NCBI GenBank assembly: GCA_028599125.1
Contig: JAQRMX010000056.1
Coordinates: 1 to 51,282 of the forward strand
Direction of reading: 5' to 3'
DNA: 51,282 bases
From: Alphaproteobacteria bacterium
GTDB lineage: Bacteria; Pseudomonadota; Alphaproteobacteria; Rhizobiales; NORP267
A program made the translations under genes and the position numbers. The notes under the pieces were generated by a model, which worked only from the letters and a program-made list of their open reading frames with translations, searched no databases and was not told the DNA's origin. Numbering within the stretch: the first letter of the stretch is position 1; each line of letters starts with the position of its first letter. Positions 30,984-40,821 of the stretch are shown here, one piece after another.

Positions 30984-31973
30984 ATGCCGAGGGAAGATCG
31001 TGAGGAAAACATTTTTGATGAGAGCGGGTTTGGGAATGAAACAGGCGAAGGGGAGCCCGAAACCGCTCAAAATGACTATTCTTTCAGTGAAATCTTCAAC
31101 CCCGGGATGAAGATCGATGATGTGCTGAAAGGACAGAGTGGCCTGAAGAGTGATGATGTGGATGATTTTGATCTGGATATACAGGATGAAGGTCTGTGCC
31201 GTGACGAGAAAAACGGTGAGAATACAGACGGGGAAAAAGAAATTTGGGTGAATTTGCTTGAAGGAGACAATAGCAAGAAGGTGCTGCTGGATGATCTCAG
31301 AAAGAGCTACATCTGTGAAAAGGACTATGCTGATAAAATTGAAAATGTTGATCTGGACAAACAGGAGCTTGAAAGAACAAAGGAAACTTTCTGGAAGAAT
31401 GCCTCGGATATTCAGGGTGTGTATCAGACATTGACAAAATTCCTGGAGGGACTGATCCCCCCTTCCCCTGATCTGGTACTCGCAAAAAATGATCCGGGGG
31501 AATATCAGTACAAGCTTGCCTTGCGTCAGAGGGCCATTGATGAATTGCAGCAGCTTTTTAATGTTGCGGATGAAGCTGAAACCATCATTCAGACAGCAGA
31601 TAAAGAAGGAATGGAAAGCTACAGAATTGCACAGGAAAAAAAGCTGTTTGAACGATTTCCTGCGCTGAAGGCCCCAGAGAAAAAGAAAATATTTGAAGCG
31701 GAAAATAAAAAAACGGCCCTTGAGTTCGGTTTTGGTGAAGAGGAAATTAACCAGACCTTTGATCACAGGATTCTTGAGCTGGTTCATTATGCACGGGTAG
31801 GAAAAATAGCGGAACAGAATCGTAAAAACGCAGCGCGTCGGCTTAGTGAGACGCCTAGGAATGGTCGGCGGTCAACTCCGGCAAAAGGCCAGCCGGAAAG
31901 AAATGGTAAGGCTATGAGACGCTTACACGAAACCGGGACAATTGAAGCTGCTATGGCGATTGATTTTGACTGA
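30984..31973 (+). CDS. Putative scaffolding protein
   Basis: 329-aa acidic/charged protein between portal and capsid genes. Confidence 0.65.
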   Translation: MPREDREENIFDESGFGNETGEGEPETAQNDYSFSEIFNPGMKIDDVLKGQSGLKSDDVDDFDLDIQDEGLCRDEKNGENTDGEKEIWVNLLEGDNSKKVLLDDLRKSYICEKDYADKIENVDLDKQELERTKETFWKNASDIQGVYQTLTKFLEGLIPPSPDLVLAKNDPGEYQYKLALRQRAIDELQQLFNVADEAETIIQTADKEGMESYRIAQEKKLFERFPALKAPEKKKIFEAENKKTALEFGFGEEEINQTFDHRILELVHYARVGKIAEQNRKNAARRLSETPRNGRRSTPAKGQPERNGKAMRRLHETGTIEAAMAIDFD

Positions 31974-31997
31974 AGACTTTCAAAAAAGGTGAATGAA

Positions 31998-32987
31998 ATG
32001 GCAAAAATTGCACATACTCTAATATCATCTGATACGGTTGGGAACCGGGAGGATCTCTCTGATGTTGTGAGCAGAATCACGCCGGAAGACACTCCCATTT
32101 ATTCCATGATGAAAAAGGAGACAACGACATCCACTCACCCTGAATGGGAAATTGATGAGCTTTCCGCTCCTGGTGAAAATATCAACAGTGAAGGGGATGA
32201 ATTTGATTTCGATGAAGTCAAGACGCCTGATCGTGTAGGAAATTATACACAGATTTTCCGAAAAACATGGTCTGTTTCGGAGACGCAAGAGGCAGTAGGA
32301 CATGCCGGAAATGTTGAAAAAATCAAATATCAGAAGCTGAAAAAGGGGATTGAGGTCCGTAAGGACATAGAATTTGCTATTCTTTCAAATAGGGCGTCCT
32401 CGGCTACTGACCCACGTAAAATGGGATCTCTGGCCTGCTGGTACGAAACAAATGCGACCCGGGGAAGGGGAGGAACGAATGGAGGCTTTGAAAAGAGAAC
32501 GGGTCTGACCAGTGCAGCTGGTCAAGGAGAGAAGCGCGCGTTTACAAAGGCGCTTCTGGATGCAACCATGCAGCAAGTCTACACTTCAGGTGGAAATGTC
32601 AGGTTTGCCGTTTGTTCCCCTTACGTCAAATCCGTCTTCACGACCTTCATGTCAGATGCCAATGTAGCCCATTTTCGCTATGCCGCCTCCGGTGGAAAAA
32701 ATACGATTATTGCCACGGCAGATGTTTATGAGGGAGATTTCGGAAAGGTGATGATCGTTCCCAATCGTGTTCAGTCTGCGAATGATACACTGGCTTCCAA
32801 CGTTCATCTTCTGGACTCTGATATGCTTTCCTTTAAAAATCTCCGCAAGATTCAGGATGTCAGGAACCTTGCCAAAACGGGTGATGCCCAAAAAGGCGTG
32901 ATTATTGGTGAAGGAACGCTTTGTGTAAAAAATGAAAAGGGGATTGGAGTTGTTGCCGATATCTTTGGAATGAATGCGCTTGCTTGA
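31998..32987 (+). CDS. Major capsid protein (DUF5309/SU10-type)
   Basis: AKIAHTLISSDTVGNREDLSDVVSRITPEDTPIYSMMKKETTTSTHPEWEIDEL typical N-term; ATG at 31998 or GTG at 31989. Confidence 0.85.
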   Translation: MAKIAHTLISSDTVGNREDLSDVVSRITPEDTPIYSMMKKETTTSTHPEWEIDELSAPGENINSEGDEFDFDEVKTPDRVGNYTQIFRKTWSVSETQEAVGHAGNVEKIKYQKLKKGIEVRKDIEFAILSNRASSATDPRKMGSLACWYETNATRGRGGTNGGFEKRTGLTSAAGQGEKRAFTKALLDATMQQVYTSGGNVRFAVCSPYVKSVFTTFMSDANVAHFRYAASGGKNTIIATADVYEGDFGKVMIVPNRVQSANDTLASNVHLLDSDMLSFKNLRKIQDVRNLAKTGDAQKGVIIGEGTLCVKNEKGIGVVADIFGMNALA

Positions 32988-33125
32988 TGAAGAACAGCTT
33001 TGCAGGGGCCGTCTTTTTTACCTGAACAGAGAGGTCCCTGAGGGGAGGCTGAAGGGAGGTGCGCCCCACCCTTCCTGCCGGCTGTGTATAAAGGCTGCAG
33101 GCCTGATAGTTATGGAGGGATCAGT

Positions 33126-33383
33126 ATGACTCATCAAAAACAGACCCTTTCTGCGGAAAAGACCCTTTCTGTAGGGAAAAAACTGGCCTTTCGTTCCGCT
33201 TCTGCGGGGAAAGAGCGGACTTCTCATTCCGTTCCTCTCCTGTTGCGCAGCGATTATTGGGATAACAAAGGCAGGCGATATGCAAAAGGCGTCATTGTTA
33301 GCGTCAGTATCGATACGGCGAGATTGTTGCTCTTGCAAAAGAAGGCTGAACGCGTTGATCCCTTGCCGGGGGAGGAGGAATGA
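33126..33383 (+). CDS. Small phage head-module protein
   Basis: SDYWDNKGRRYAKGVIVSVSIDTARLLLLQKKAERVDPLPGEEE resembles small phage proteins encoded after the capsid gene. Confidence 0.5.
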   Translation: MTHQKQTLSAEKTLSVGKKLAFRSASAGKERTSHSVPLLLRSDYWDNKGRRYAKGVIVSVSIDTARLLLLQKKAERVDPLPGEEE

Positions 33384-33435
33384 GACCGCCTTTCGCTGCT
33401 GATTTCGGAAAAAGACGGCTATCAGGGATGCTGGA

Positions 33436-33771
33436 ATGACAATGAAAAAGGAGCAATTAAAGGATGGACAGTGGGAATTAATGGCGCATGACCCACAAAC
33501 GGGGCGGACCGTCTGGTGCTGTTGTGACGGCAGCGCAACACATTTTCGGACTGATTACCCTGTGGAGACGCTCATTGAGGAGAATACGGTTTCCTTCAAT
33601 GACAGCCAGGGCCATCGCTTCCGGGACGGACAACGAATTGCCTCCATCCCGTTGAACCTTTTCTATGAGCAATTGCATGAAGCGCAGATCCAAGGAGATC
33701 AGCACTTTATCAGCCGGTGGCTCAATGATGCCGAGCATCGCAAATTCAGAACCTTCAGGGGGCATGTCTGA
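33436..33771 (+). CDS. Hypothetical phage protein
   Basis: 111-aa ORF collinear with late genes; stop overlaps the next start. Confidence 0.5.
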   Translation: MTMKKEQLKDGQWELMAHDPQTGRTVWCCCDGSATHFRTDYPVETLIEENTVSFNDSQGHRFRDGQRIASIPLNLFYEQLHEAQIQGDQHFISRWLNDAEHRKFRTFRGHV

Positions 33772-34343
33772 TGATAAGGGATTATCCGGAACTCATCTCT
33801 GAAGTGTCCGCAAGATCCGGTATGCCGGATCTTATCCATCGCGCGGGTATGTTTGTAAGCATGGCAGAGACCATGCTCTCAAAATGTTTACACTTCTCTT
33901 CCTTAGAAAAAAGAGTGACACTTGTAACTGATCAGGATGGGTTCGCTCTCTTGCCGACAGATTGCAAGGCCCCCCACTCTGTTCTTGTTGAGGGAAAAAA
34001 TCTTGAATATACATCGCCGGACCTGATTAAGAAGGGGCAGACCTGTGTTTATGCTATTCAGGGTGCGCTGTTGTTTTCCTCACAGCGTGGAGTTTCACAT
34101 TTGTGTCTTTATGAGAGCTGTATCCCCTCTCTGGAGACGGCCAATAAAAATTGGCTTCTTGAGCGTGAACCGGAGATTTATCTTCATGCGGTCTTGTTTC
34201 AGGTTTACACTGCCGCGCATGAGATAGAAAAAGCAAAAGAAACGGCAGCCTATCTCACTCATTTAATAGAGCTCTCCAATCAGGTTGATGCCTTAAGGTG
34301 CTATGCCTTTCGCCGGGTCCGTTTCGGAACAGTTGCCCCATGA
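33771..34343 (+). CDS. Putative head-tail adaptor/connector protein
   Basis: 190 aa; overlaps next ORF by ATGA; position in podovirus module. Confidence 0.6.
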   Translation: MIRDYPELISEVSARSGMPDLIHRAGMFVSMAETMLSKCLHFSSLEKRVTLVTDQDGFALLPTDCKAPHSVLVEGKNLEYTSPDLIKKGQTCVYAIQGALLFSSQRGVSHLCLYESCIPSLETANKNWLLEREPEIYLHAVLFQVYTAAHEIEKAKETAAYLTHLIELSNQVDALRCYAFRRVRFGTVAP

Positions 34344-34948
34344 CGGTAGATCAGGTACTTGCAAATGTCCTTCTTCACATTGGACTCGATGAGAAAAATG
34401 TGCATGTGGAGAAGCCCTCATATGAAATCCGCAGGCTTCTGGCTCTCATGAATATGTCAGGAAATGAGATTATGCGGCGTGCTGAATGGTCACGCCTTTT
34501 AAGACTGATGCAAGTTGAGGGTTGTCTCTCTGAATTTCCTTTGCCGGAGGATTTCCAGAGGATGTCAGGGGAAGGGGGTGTCTCTCTCAACAAGCCTGGA
34601 TTTCATCCTGTCCGCCCTGTTGTTGCGACAGAACAATGGGATTTTCTTCTGCAACGTCCCTCATTGCAGGCTTATTACCGTCTTTTCTCCGGTTTCTTGG
34701 AATTTTCACCGGCTCTTGAAGAGGGCGGGGCAAGGGTCTGCTATATCTCAAAATATTGGTTAAATGGGAAAGAGGCCATCACTAAAGGTGATGATTTTTT
34801 GCTTATTCCCGGAAATTTGCTGGAAAAGGCAACAGTCTGGAGATGGAACAGGCAAAAAGGATTTCCTTATGAAGATCATCTTGCGGAATTTGAAGCCTGT
34901 CTTTTTTCAGAGATCAGAGCAGACCGGGGAGAAAAGACAGGGATATGA
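34340..34948 (+). CDS. Putative connector/tail accessory protein
   Basis: MTVDQVLANVLLHIGLDEKNVHVEKPSYEIRRLLALMNMSGNEIMRRAEWSRLL; start chosen at ATGA overlap. Confidence 0.6.
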   Translation: MTVDQVLANVLLHIGLDEKNVHVEKPSYEIRRLLALMNMSGNEIMRRAEWSRLLRLMQVEGCLSEFPLPEDFQRMSGEGGVSLNKPGFHPVRPVVATEQWDFLLQRPSLQAYYRLFSGFLEFSPALEEGGARVCYISKYWLNGKEAITKGDDFLLIPGNLLEKATVWRWNRQKGFPYEDHLAEFEACLFSEIRADRGEKTGI

Positions 34949-35059
34949 AAGCGTAGTCCGAATGACGAAAACAGCTCTTCATTAAGGAAGAGAAAGACCG
35001 CGTGTAAATGAGGGAAGAAGAGAGAGGAATGTGGTCTTTGAGACCGGAAGAGAGCGATC

Positions 35060-36685
35060 ATGTTAAAAATTGAAAAGGCGCGCCTCCGTCCAAGGAATCG
35101 CGGAGTGATGGGAAAAGGCCCTCGAATTTTTACGAAAACAAAGACTTATATGGCGCCTTCAGGCGGCTGGGTCACGAATGTAAATCTTGCAAATCAGCCT
35201 TCCGGTTCGGCTCTGGTTCTGGAGAATTTTTTTCCCACGGAAAGGGGAATCCTGCCACGAGGGGGCGCACGCCGCCATGCCGTTGTGCCGGGCAAGGTCG
35301 AAAGTTTGTTCGAATTCAGGGCATCGAAGGAAAGGCAGTTTTTTGCCGCAACGAAAAAAAATATCTATCTCTTTGGCCCACAGACAAAGGCAACAGACAA
35401 ATTGCCAACCGTTGTGACCGGTCAGACGGGAGGAATTTACAGTGTTCTTGAAATGCAAACAGATGAGGCCAGTTTTCTTTCAATTATTAACGGGCATGAT
35501 CCCCTACAACTTTATGACGGCGTAAAATGGCAACAGGTTACAGCCCATTCATCACCTTATGCCATCAGTAACATCGATACGTCCCTGTTGAGTTTCAACT
35601 GGGTTTACAGAAATCGACAGTTTTTTATACAAAAGGGGACGATGAATGTCTGGTATCTCGGTATCAATAGTGTTGCAGGCTATGCAACGAAACTTCCTCT
35701 TGCAGGAATTTTCGTCCGGGGAGGTCAGCTTTTATTTGGTACGACATGGTCTTCAGACAGCGGTGCAGGGATGGATGACCGCTGCGTTTTTGCAACTGAC
35801 AGGGGTGAATTTGCTGTTTTCAGCGGAGATCCCATAGATCAGTGGTTGTTAATCGGCATTTATGATGTTGGTATTCCTCTAGGCAACAAGGGATTCATGT
35901 CGGTGGGAGGTGATGTTATCATCGCGACAAAGGGTGGCATGTTTCCTATTTCCAGTGTGGTTCAGAAGGGATTAAACCAGTTGAAATTGTCTTCCTTGTC
36001 AGAATGTATTGATACTGACTGGAGAAAGGAAAGTTGTGCCTCTGTTTCTTCTGTTGGTTGGCGCCTTGTGAAATGGGAAAAGCAGAATATGGCGTTTGCA
36101 ACCTCCCTGGGAGTAAATGACAATCATACAAGTTGTTTTGTCGTCAATCTCAGTACAGGCGGTTGGTCCAGATTAACGGGATGGAAAATCTCTGATCTAA
36201 ATGTTCTTGATGACAAGCTCTATTATGCTGATATGTCCGGCGTTATTTTTCGGGCTGATTGTGGGGGGACGGATGATGAGCAACCTATTTTCTGCAAGGC
36301 CTGTTTTTCTTTTGATCTTCTGGAAGAACCCCTGGCGTTTAAACAGGCCCAGCTTGTGCGAGGGGTTTTCTCTCATTCCTTACCCTTTGAGGCGAGGCTG
36401 GGGGTTGCAGCGGATTATTGTCTGTCTTTCGGAGTGGAAAAGGAGCTATGGGACAGCGGGGACTACGGGGTCAATCCTGCTTCATGGGACCGAAATGCGT
36501 GGGACCAGGGCTTATGGTTCCTTCATGACAATAATGAGAAAATCAGTCAACGCTGGAAAAGTGTAAGTACGCAGGGGCAGGCGCTTGCGATACAGTTGGA
36601 GATTATGTCCTTTGAGCCCTACAAGCTTGATTGCGAACTGATTTCTGTTGATCTTGTCTATTCCACAGGTACGGCAATCGCGTGA
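35060..36685 (+). CDS. Putative tail hub / DNA-stabilization-type protein
   Basis: 541 aa, YMAPSGGWVTNVNLANQPSGSALVLENFFPTERGILPRGGARRHA; beta-rich, podovirus position. Confidence 0.6.
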   Translation: MLKIEKARLRPRNRGVMGKGPRIFTKTKTYMAPSGGWVTNVNLANQPSGSALVLENFFPTERGILPRGGARRHAVVPGKVESLFEFRASKERQFFAATKKNIYLFGPQTKATDKLPTVVTGQTGGIYSVLEMQTDEASFLSIINGHDPLQLYDGVKWQQVTAHSSPYAISNIDTSLLSFNWVYRNRQFFIQKGTMNVWYLGINSVAGYATKLPLAGIFVRGGQLLFGTTWSSDSGAGMDDRCVFATDRGEFAVFSGDPIDQWLLIGIYDVGIPLGNKGFMSVGGDVIIATKGGMFPISSVVQKGLNQLKLSSLSECIDTDWRKESCASVSSVGWRLVKWEKQNMAFATSLGVNDNHTSCFVVNLSTGGWSRLTGWKISDLNVLDDKLYYADMSGVIFRADCGGTDDEQPIFCKACFSFDLLEEPLAFKQAQLVRGVFSHSLPFEARLGVAADYCLSFGVEKELWDSGDYGVNPASWDRNAWDQGLWFLHDNNEKISQRWKSVSTQGQALAIQLEIMSFEPYKLDCELISVDLVYSTGTAIA

Positions 36686-37131
36686 CCCCTTTCTGGCCGG
36701 GGCAGAATACACCTCTGTCCCGTTTTATTGCGGATTTTGTTTCAAGGGAAATTTACTGCGTTCCCGGAAAATTTCGTGACTATACGGCTCTAGGTGTTTT
36801 TGATTCCTGTGTTCTTGTCGCCGGTGTTCTTTACTATGATTACGATAGGGATGCTGGAGTTCTGCAAATATCAGCCGCCGCTACGACCCCGCGTTGGCTG
36901 ACCCGCTCTATTCTTTGGGACATCTTCGATTTTCCCTTCAATCAACTGAAGTGTCAAGCCATTGTTATGCGCGTTGATCCGGCCAATCGAAGGCTTGAAC
37001 GTATCCTGAAGGCTTATGGTTTTTCTGCCTATAAAATCCCCCGGCTCAGGGGCCGTGAGAAAGCTGAAATGCTTTACCTGCTTGGCGATGATGTATGGCG
37101 TCAGAATAATTTTCACAAGAGGAGGCTGTGA
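36682..37131 (+). CDS. GNAT-like acetyltransferase in structural module
   Basis: VAGVLYYDYDRDAGVLQISAAATTPRWLTRSILWDIFDFPFNQLKCQAIVMRVDPANRRLERILKAYGFSA; GTGA overlap with previous gene. Confidence 0.65.
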   Translation: MTPFWPGQNTPLSRFIADFVSREIYCVPGKFRDYTALGVFDSCVLVAGVLYYDYDRDAGVLQISAAATTPRWLTRSILWDIFDFPFNQLKCQAIVMRVDPANRRLERILKAYGFSAYKIPRLRGREKAEMLYLLGDDVWRQNNFHKRRL

Positions 37132-38384
37132 TGGGAAAAAAATCTGCTGACCCGACCCCCCCCAGACAAGTTGCTTCGGCACAAACGGGAGCAAATATGA
37201 ATGCGGCAATCGCCAACTCGTATCTGAACAATATCACAAGGCATACACCGGATGGCACGACCAGGATTGAGGAGACAGGCAGAAAGAGTATCTACGATCC
37301 TTATACCTATAAAAAGTATGATGTGCCGACTTTCACACAATATACGGAATTATCTCCTGAACAGATGGCCATAAAAAAACAGCAGGATAAGGCAAAGCTC
37401 GGTCTTGCGACATTAGGTGCCGAACAAACGGAACGGATTAGTGGTCTTTTGCAAAAAGTTCCTGTTTTTGACGATATTCCAGCATGGAAAGACTTTTCTC
37501 CTTTTCAAAAGGTAACCTTTCAACGTTCAGGTGCCGCCCCTGCGTTAAAAACGTCTTATGAAACAGATTTTTCCAAGGAGGGAAATCGGGTTGAAGAGGC
37601 GTTTCTGGAGCGGATGAAGCCACAGCAGCAACGCGATATGGAAAGGCTGGAAAGCCGACTGGCCTCTCAGGGCATCCGGCTGGGATCGGAATCTTATCGT
37701 GAGGCGATGGAAACTCATGCACGGACGCTCAATGATGCTCGTCTAGGGGCTATTCTTGCCGGAGGGAAGGAAGAGGAGAGGCGTTTCGGAATTCAGCACC
37801 AAAAGGCCCAATTTGCTAATAAGGCGAAACAGGCCATGTTTGAAAACACGATGCAAAGTGCGCTTTTTAACAGAAATGCCGAAATTCTTGAAAAAAATCA
37901 TGAACAGGGGCGAATAAGGGCACAAAATGATCTCCGAAATCAAGTGTTGCAGGAAAAAATAGCGATAACAAATGATCCCATCAACAAGATTACCGCTCTT
38001 CTAAGTGGGTCCCAGGTTACCTATCCGCGGTTTCAGACGTCAAGAATGGCAACAATCCCCTCTACTAATATGGTCAATATCTTTGCCAACAGGGATCAGC
38101 AAAAGATGTATGAGGCCAAAAGGAAAAATGACCTCGTAAAGACAGCTTTAAGAGGTTTCATCGCGTCTGACCGTCGCGTGAAAAAAGATATCAGATCCGT
38201 GGGAATAACCCATGATGGCCAGTCTGTCTATCGATTCAGGTACAAATCCGGTGGTCCTGTCCGGATGGGGCTCATGGCAAATGAGGTATTGAAGAAATAT
38301 CCGGAGGCGGTCTCAGATGTCGGCGGCATCAGGATGGTAGATTATGCAAAAGCACTTAAACAGGCTTCACGAAAGCCTGTCTGA
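37128..38384 (+). CDS. Tail/internal virion protein with C-terminal S74 (intramolecular chaperone) domain
   Basis: C-term IASDRRVKKDIRSVG...VYRFRYKSGGPVRMGLMANEVLKKYPEAVSDVGGIRMVDYAKALKQA. Confidence 0.75.
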   Translation: MMGKKSADPTPPRQVASAQTGANMNAAIANSYLNNITRHTPDGTTRIEETGRKSIYDPYTYKKYDVPTFTQYTELSPEQMAIKKQQDKAKLGLATLGAEQTERISGLLQKVPVFDDIPAWKDFSPFQKVTFQRSGAAPALKTSYETDFSKEGNRVEEAFLERMKPQQQRDMERLESRLASQGIRLGSESYREAMETHARTLNDARLGAILAGGKEEERRFGIQHQKAQFANKAKQAMFENTMQSALFNRNAEILEKNHEQGRIRAQNDLRNQVLQEKIAITNDPINKITALLSGSQVTYPRFQTSRMATIPSTNMVNIFANRDQQKMYEAKRKNDLVKTALRGFIASDRRVKKDIRSVGITHDGQSVYRFRYKSGGPVRMGLMANEVLKKYPEAVSDVGGIRMVDYAKALKQASRKPV

Positions 38385-38402
38385 TTCTTCTTTGTGGCGT
38401 GA

Positions 38403-39746
38403 GTGAATAAGGCCCGCAAGAGAGAGCGCAAGTGGCAAAAGAACATAGAATCTGCTGGTCATGAAAGAAGGGAGATTATCATGGTTTTTTTCAGATCTTC
38501 GAAAAAGAAGGGTTCTGAAATGCGTCATATCCAGGGTGCACCAGACCCTGAGGGAACAATGCGGGCTTCAATTTTAGCCTTTTTAAGACGACAGAGGCTG
38601 ATCGATGGACATACCGGTCATTTAGTCGTCCCGCAGGCAAAACAGAAAGACGATCCGATGGACAGGGATAATAGCCTTGATAGTGGGGAGAGTGTTTATA
38701 GGGAGGGGTTGCTTCTCCCGCCTTCTTTTTTTGAGAAGCAGGGAAATGAGGATATGGGAATCTCTCCACAGAAAAGAGAGGGGATCTCAAGGATATGGCT
38801 TGAAAAATTGCAACGGGAGCCTTTGGATTTGAAAAGGAAGGAGCGGGAGCCGGAACAGAAATCTGCTGAAGGCAGGGATGCGGATATTTTGGCCTTCCCC
38901 CGTCTTTTTTTACAAAAGAGGGAGTGTGATGATCGGTTCGTTTCCGATAGCCATATCCCTGATAATCACATAAGCGATTATCAGGGTACCGGCAATCTTC
39001 TCCCCGGCCTTGCTTCTGAAACAGACGTGTCTGCCCATCTTGCTCCTTTATTTCCTCCTTCTTTTTCCTCTCCTGATCCTGCGTCTGGATTCACGGAACG
39101 ACAAGACGGAATGGGAGCCCAGACGCAAGGGAATGCTTTTGAAGCCGTAACGGACAAAGCATCCCTTATCTCACCGCCGCATTTATCCTCCCTGTTTGCT
39201 CTGCGGTTAAAGGCAGGAGATCTAGACCCCGGAGAAATGATAAGCAGTCAAGACAGGTCTGCTCAGGGCGGGTCTCCCCATGTCCTGAACGAGCTATTGC
39301 AGGTCCAGAAGGCTGACAGAGGAGATGAAAGGGAAAAACAACAGGTAGCGGTAGCAGATAAGGCTGACAGAATTCCTCCTACGGAACTGTCTTCCCATGG
39401 AGGAGAGCCAAAGGGGCAATCAGGTGAGTTAAAAGCTCTTTCCGGGGAGCCCAAAGTTCCTGCAAAGATGGAAGAGAAAGAGGAAAGCCTGATACAGGCC
39501 ATCCACATGGAAAAGATGCGCGCTGAGGCCGTAAAGGTGATCGCGGCGTGGATCCTGGATGAAGTCAAGAAAATCAATGAAAGAGCGATAGGGGATGAGA
39601 AAAGGGCTGAAACCGGCAAGGAACCCGTGTCGTCGGGGGAGGAAGAAGAAGATCAGTACACAGCGGAAGACCGAGTGAACGGGAGACAGCTTTCCTCTTC
39701 CTCTTACCAGCGCATGAAGGCATGGAACCCATGGTCTATGAAGTAA
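38403..39746 (+). CDS. Charged, probably disordered phage protein of unknown function
   Basis: 447-aa ORF collinear with late genes; true start uncertain; low-complexity, SGE(L/P)K repeats. Confidence 0.55.
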   Translation: MNKARKRERKWQKNIESAGHERREIIMVFFRSSKKKGSEMRHIQGAPDPEGTMRASILAFLRRQRLIDGHTGHLVVPQAKQKDDPMDRDNSLDSGESVYREGLLLPPSFFEKQGNEDMGISPQKREGISRIWLEKLQREPLDLKRKEREPEQKSAEGRDADILAFPRLFLQKRECDDRFVSDSHIPDNHISDYQGTGNLLPGLASETDVSAHLAPLFPPSFSSPDPASGFTERQDGMGAQTQGNAFEAVTDKASLISPPHLSSLFALRLKAGDLDPGEMISSQDRSAQGGSPHVLNELLQVQKADRGDEREKQQVAVADKADRIPPTELSSHGGEPKGQSGELKALSGEPKVPAKMEEKEESLIQAIHMEKMRAEAVKVIAAWILDEVKKINERAIGDEKRAETGKEPVSSGEEEEDQYTAEDRVNGRQLSSSSYQRMKAWNPWSMK

Positions 39747-39888
39747 AGAGGGCCGCATATGCCATCTGCTTCATGATCTTCCGGTGAAACAGGTGAAATT
39801 CATTATGTTTTTCCGAGAGATCACCAGAGATGTGCCTCTCCCTCCGGCAAAGGGAGATAAGAGGAAATAAAAGAAAAAGGGTAGATAA

Positions 39889-40809
39889 ATGGAACGCGGG
39901 CAACAGAACCGGGAATCATCTTCTCATGAGGAAGAGGGCAAGGAGAAGCAGGATACGCAGGAAAAAAACAGGCCCTTATTGTCAACCGGAGAAGATGAAA
40001 ACAAGTTCAGGAGACGTTTTAGTTGGAAGCAGGACCGAGAAAATGGAATTCTTATTTCTGCTGATCGCATGGATCTGGAAATGGATAATATTTTTCAAGC
40101 TTTTAATTCTATTTTGCAGGGAAAAATTTCCTTTGATGCGCCCCTGAGAACTGTTCACGGAACAGAAAGCGCGCCTGCTTTTAGCTTCATCGAGTCACCA
40201 CGGACCGGATTTTACAGCAAAGTGAACGGAGAAATAGGAGTTACCCTTGAGGGGACCGAAATTGGAACTCTTTCTCCTGACCTTTTGAGTCATTACAAGG
40301 AAAAGGATAATCCTCATTCCGTAACGGTTGAGCAAATTGGTGCGGTTCCTGCGTCCAGTTATACTCTGGAAGAGCTTTGCAAGACATTATCGTCAGGGGG
40401 GGGCGAGGGGTCCGGGATCAATGCTGATCTGCTTGATGGCATACATAAATCTGATTTCGTTCTTAAAACGCAGAGCGTTTTCACCAGTGGAGGGCTTACA
40501 GGTGGAGGGGCATTAAATGGTGATCTTATGCTTGATCTCTCCTATGCTTCGGAACAAGACCTCCAAGAGTCAACAGATAATCAAAAGGTTATGACCCCCT
40601 TGCGAACGAAGCAGTTTTTCTCTTCTTTTTCTAGTGTTCCAGTCAAAATTTATTTTTATGGGATGAAATTCGAGAATGATAATCTCATTATTTATGAATA
40701 TACAGGGGATGAGGAGTATCAACAGGCTGGCTACCTCTGGACAGATATTACGTCGTTAAAAATGAATCCTGTCATTGACGATAATGGTCATTTTGTCCTG
40801 GAAATATAG
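39889..40809 (+). CDS. Tail fibre protein
   Basis: KDNPHSVTVEQIGAV and INADLLDGIHKSDFVLK motifs typical of phage tail fibres; FSFIESPRTGFY. Confidence 0.75.
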   Translation: MERGQQNRESSSHEEEGKEKQDTQEKNRPLLSTGEDENKFRRRFSWKQDRENGILISADRMDLEMDNIFQAFNSILQGKISFDAPLRTVHGTESAPAFSFIESPRTGFYSKVNGEIGVTLEGTEIGTLSPDLLSHYKEKDNPHSVTVEQIGAVPASSYTLEELCKTLSSGGGEGSGINADLLDGIHKSDFVLKTQSVFTSGGLTGGGALNGDLMLDLSYASEQDLQESTDNQKVMTPLRTKQFFSSFSSVPVKIYFYGMKFENDNLIIYEYTGDEEYQQAGYLWTDITSLKMNPVIDDNGHFVLEI

Positions 40810-40821
40810 GAGACTGAAGCT

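Noticed and set aside
30783-31787. 334-aa minus-strand ORF
   Set aside because: Antisense to the scaffold gene; hydrophobic Phe/Ile-rich translation is typical of the reverse strand of a Glu/Lys-rich gene.
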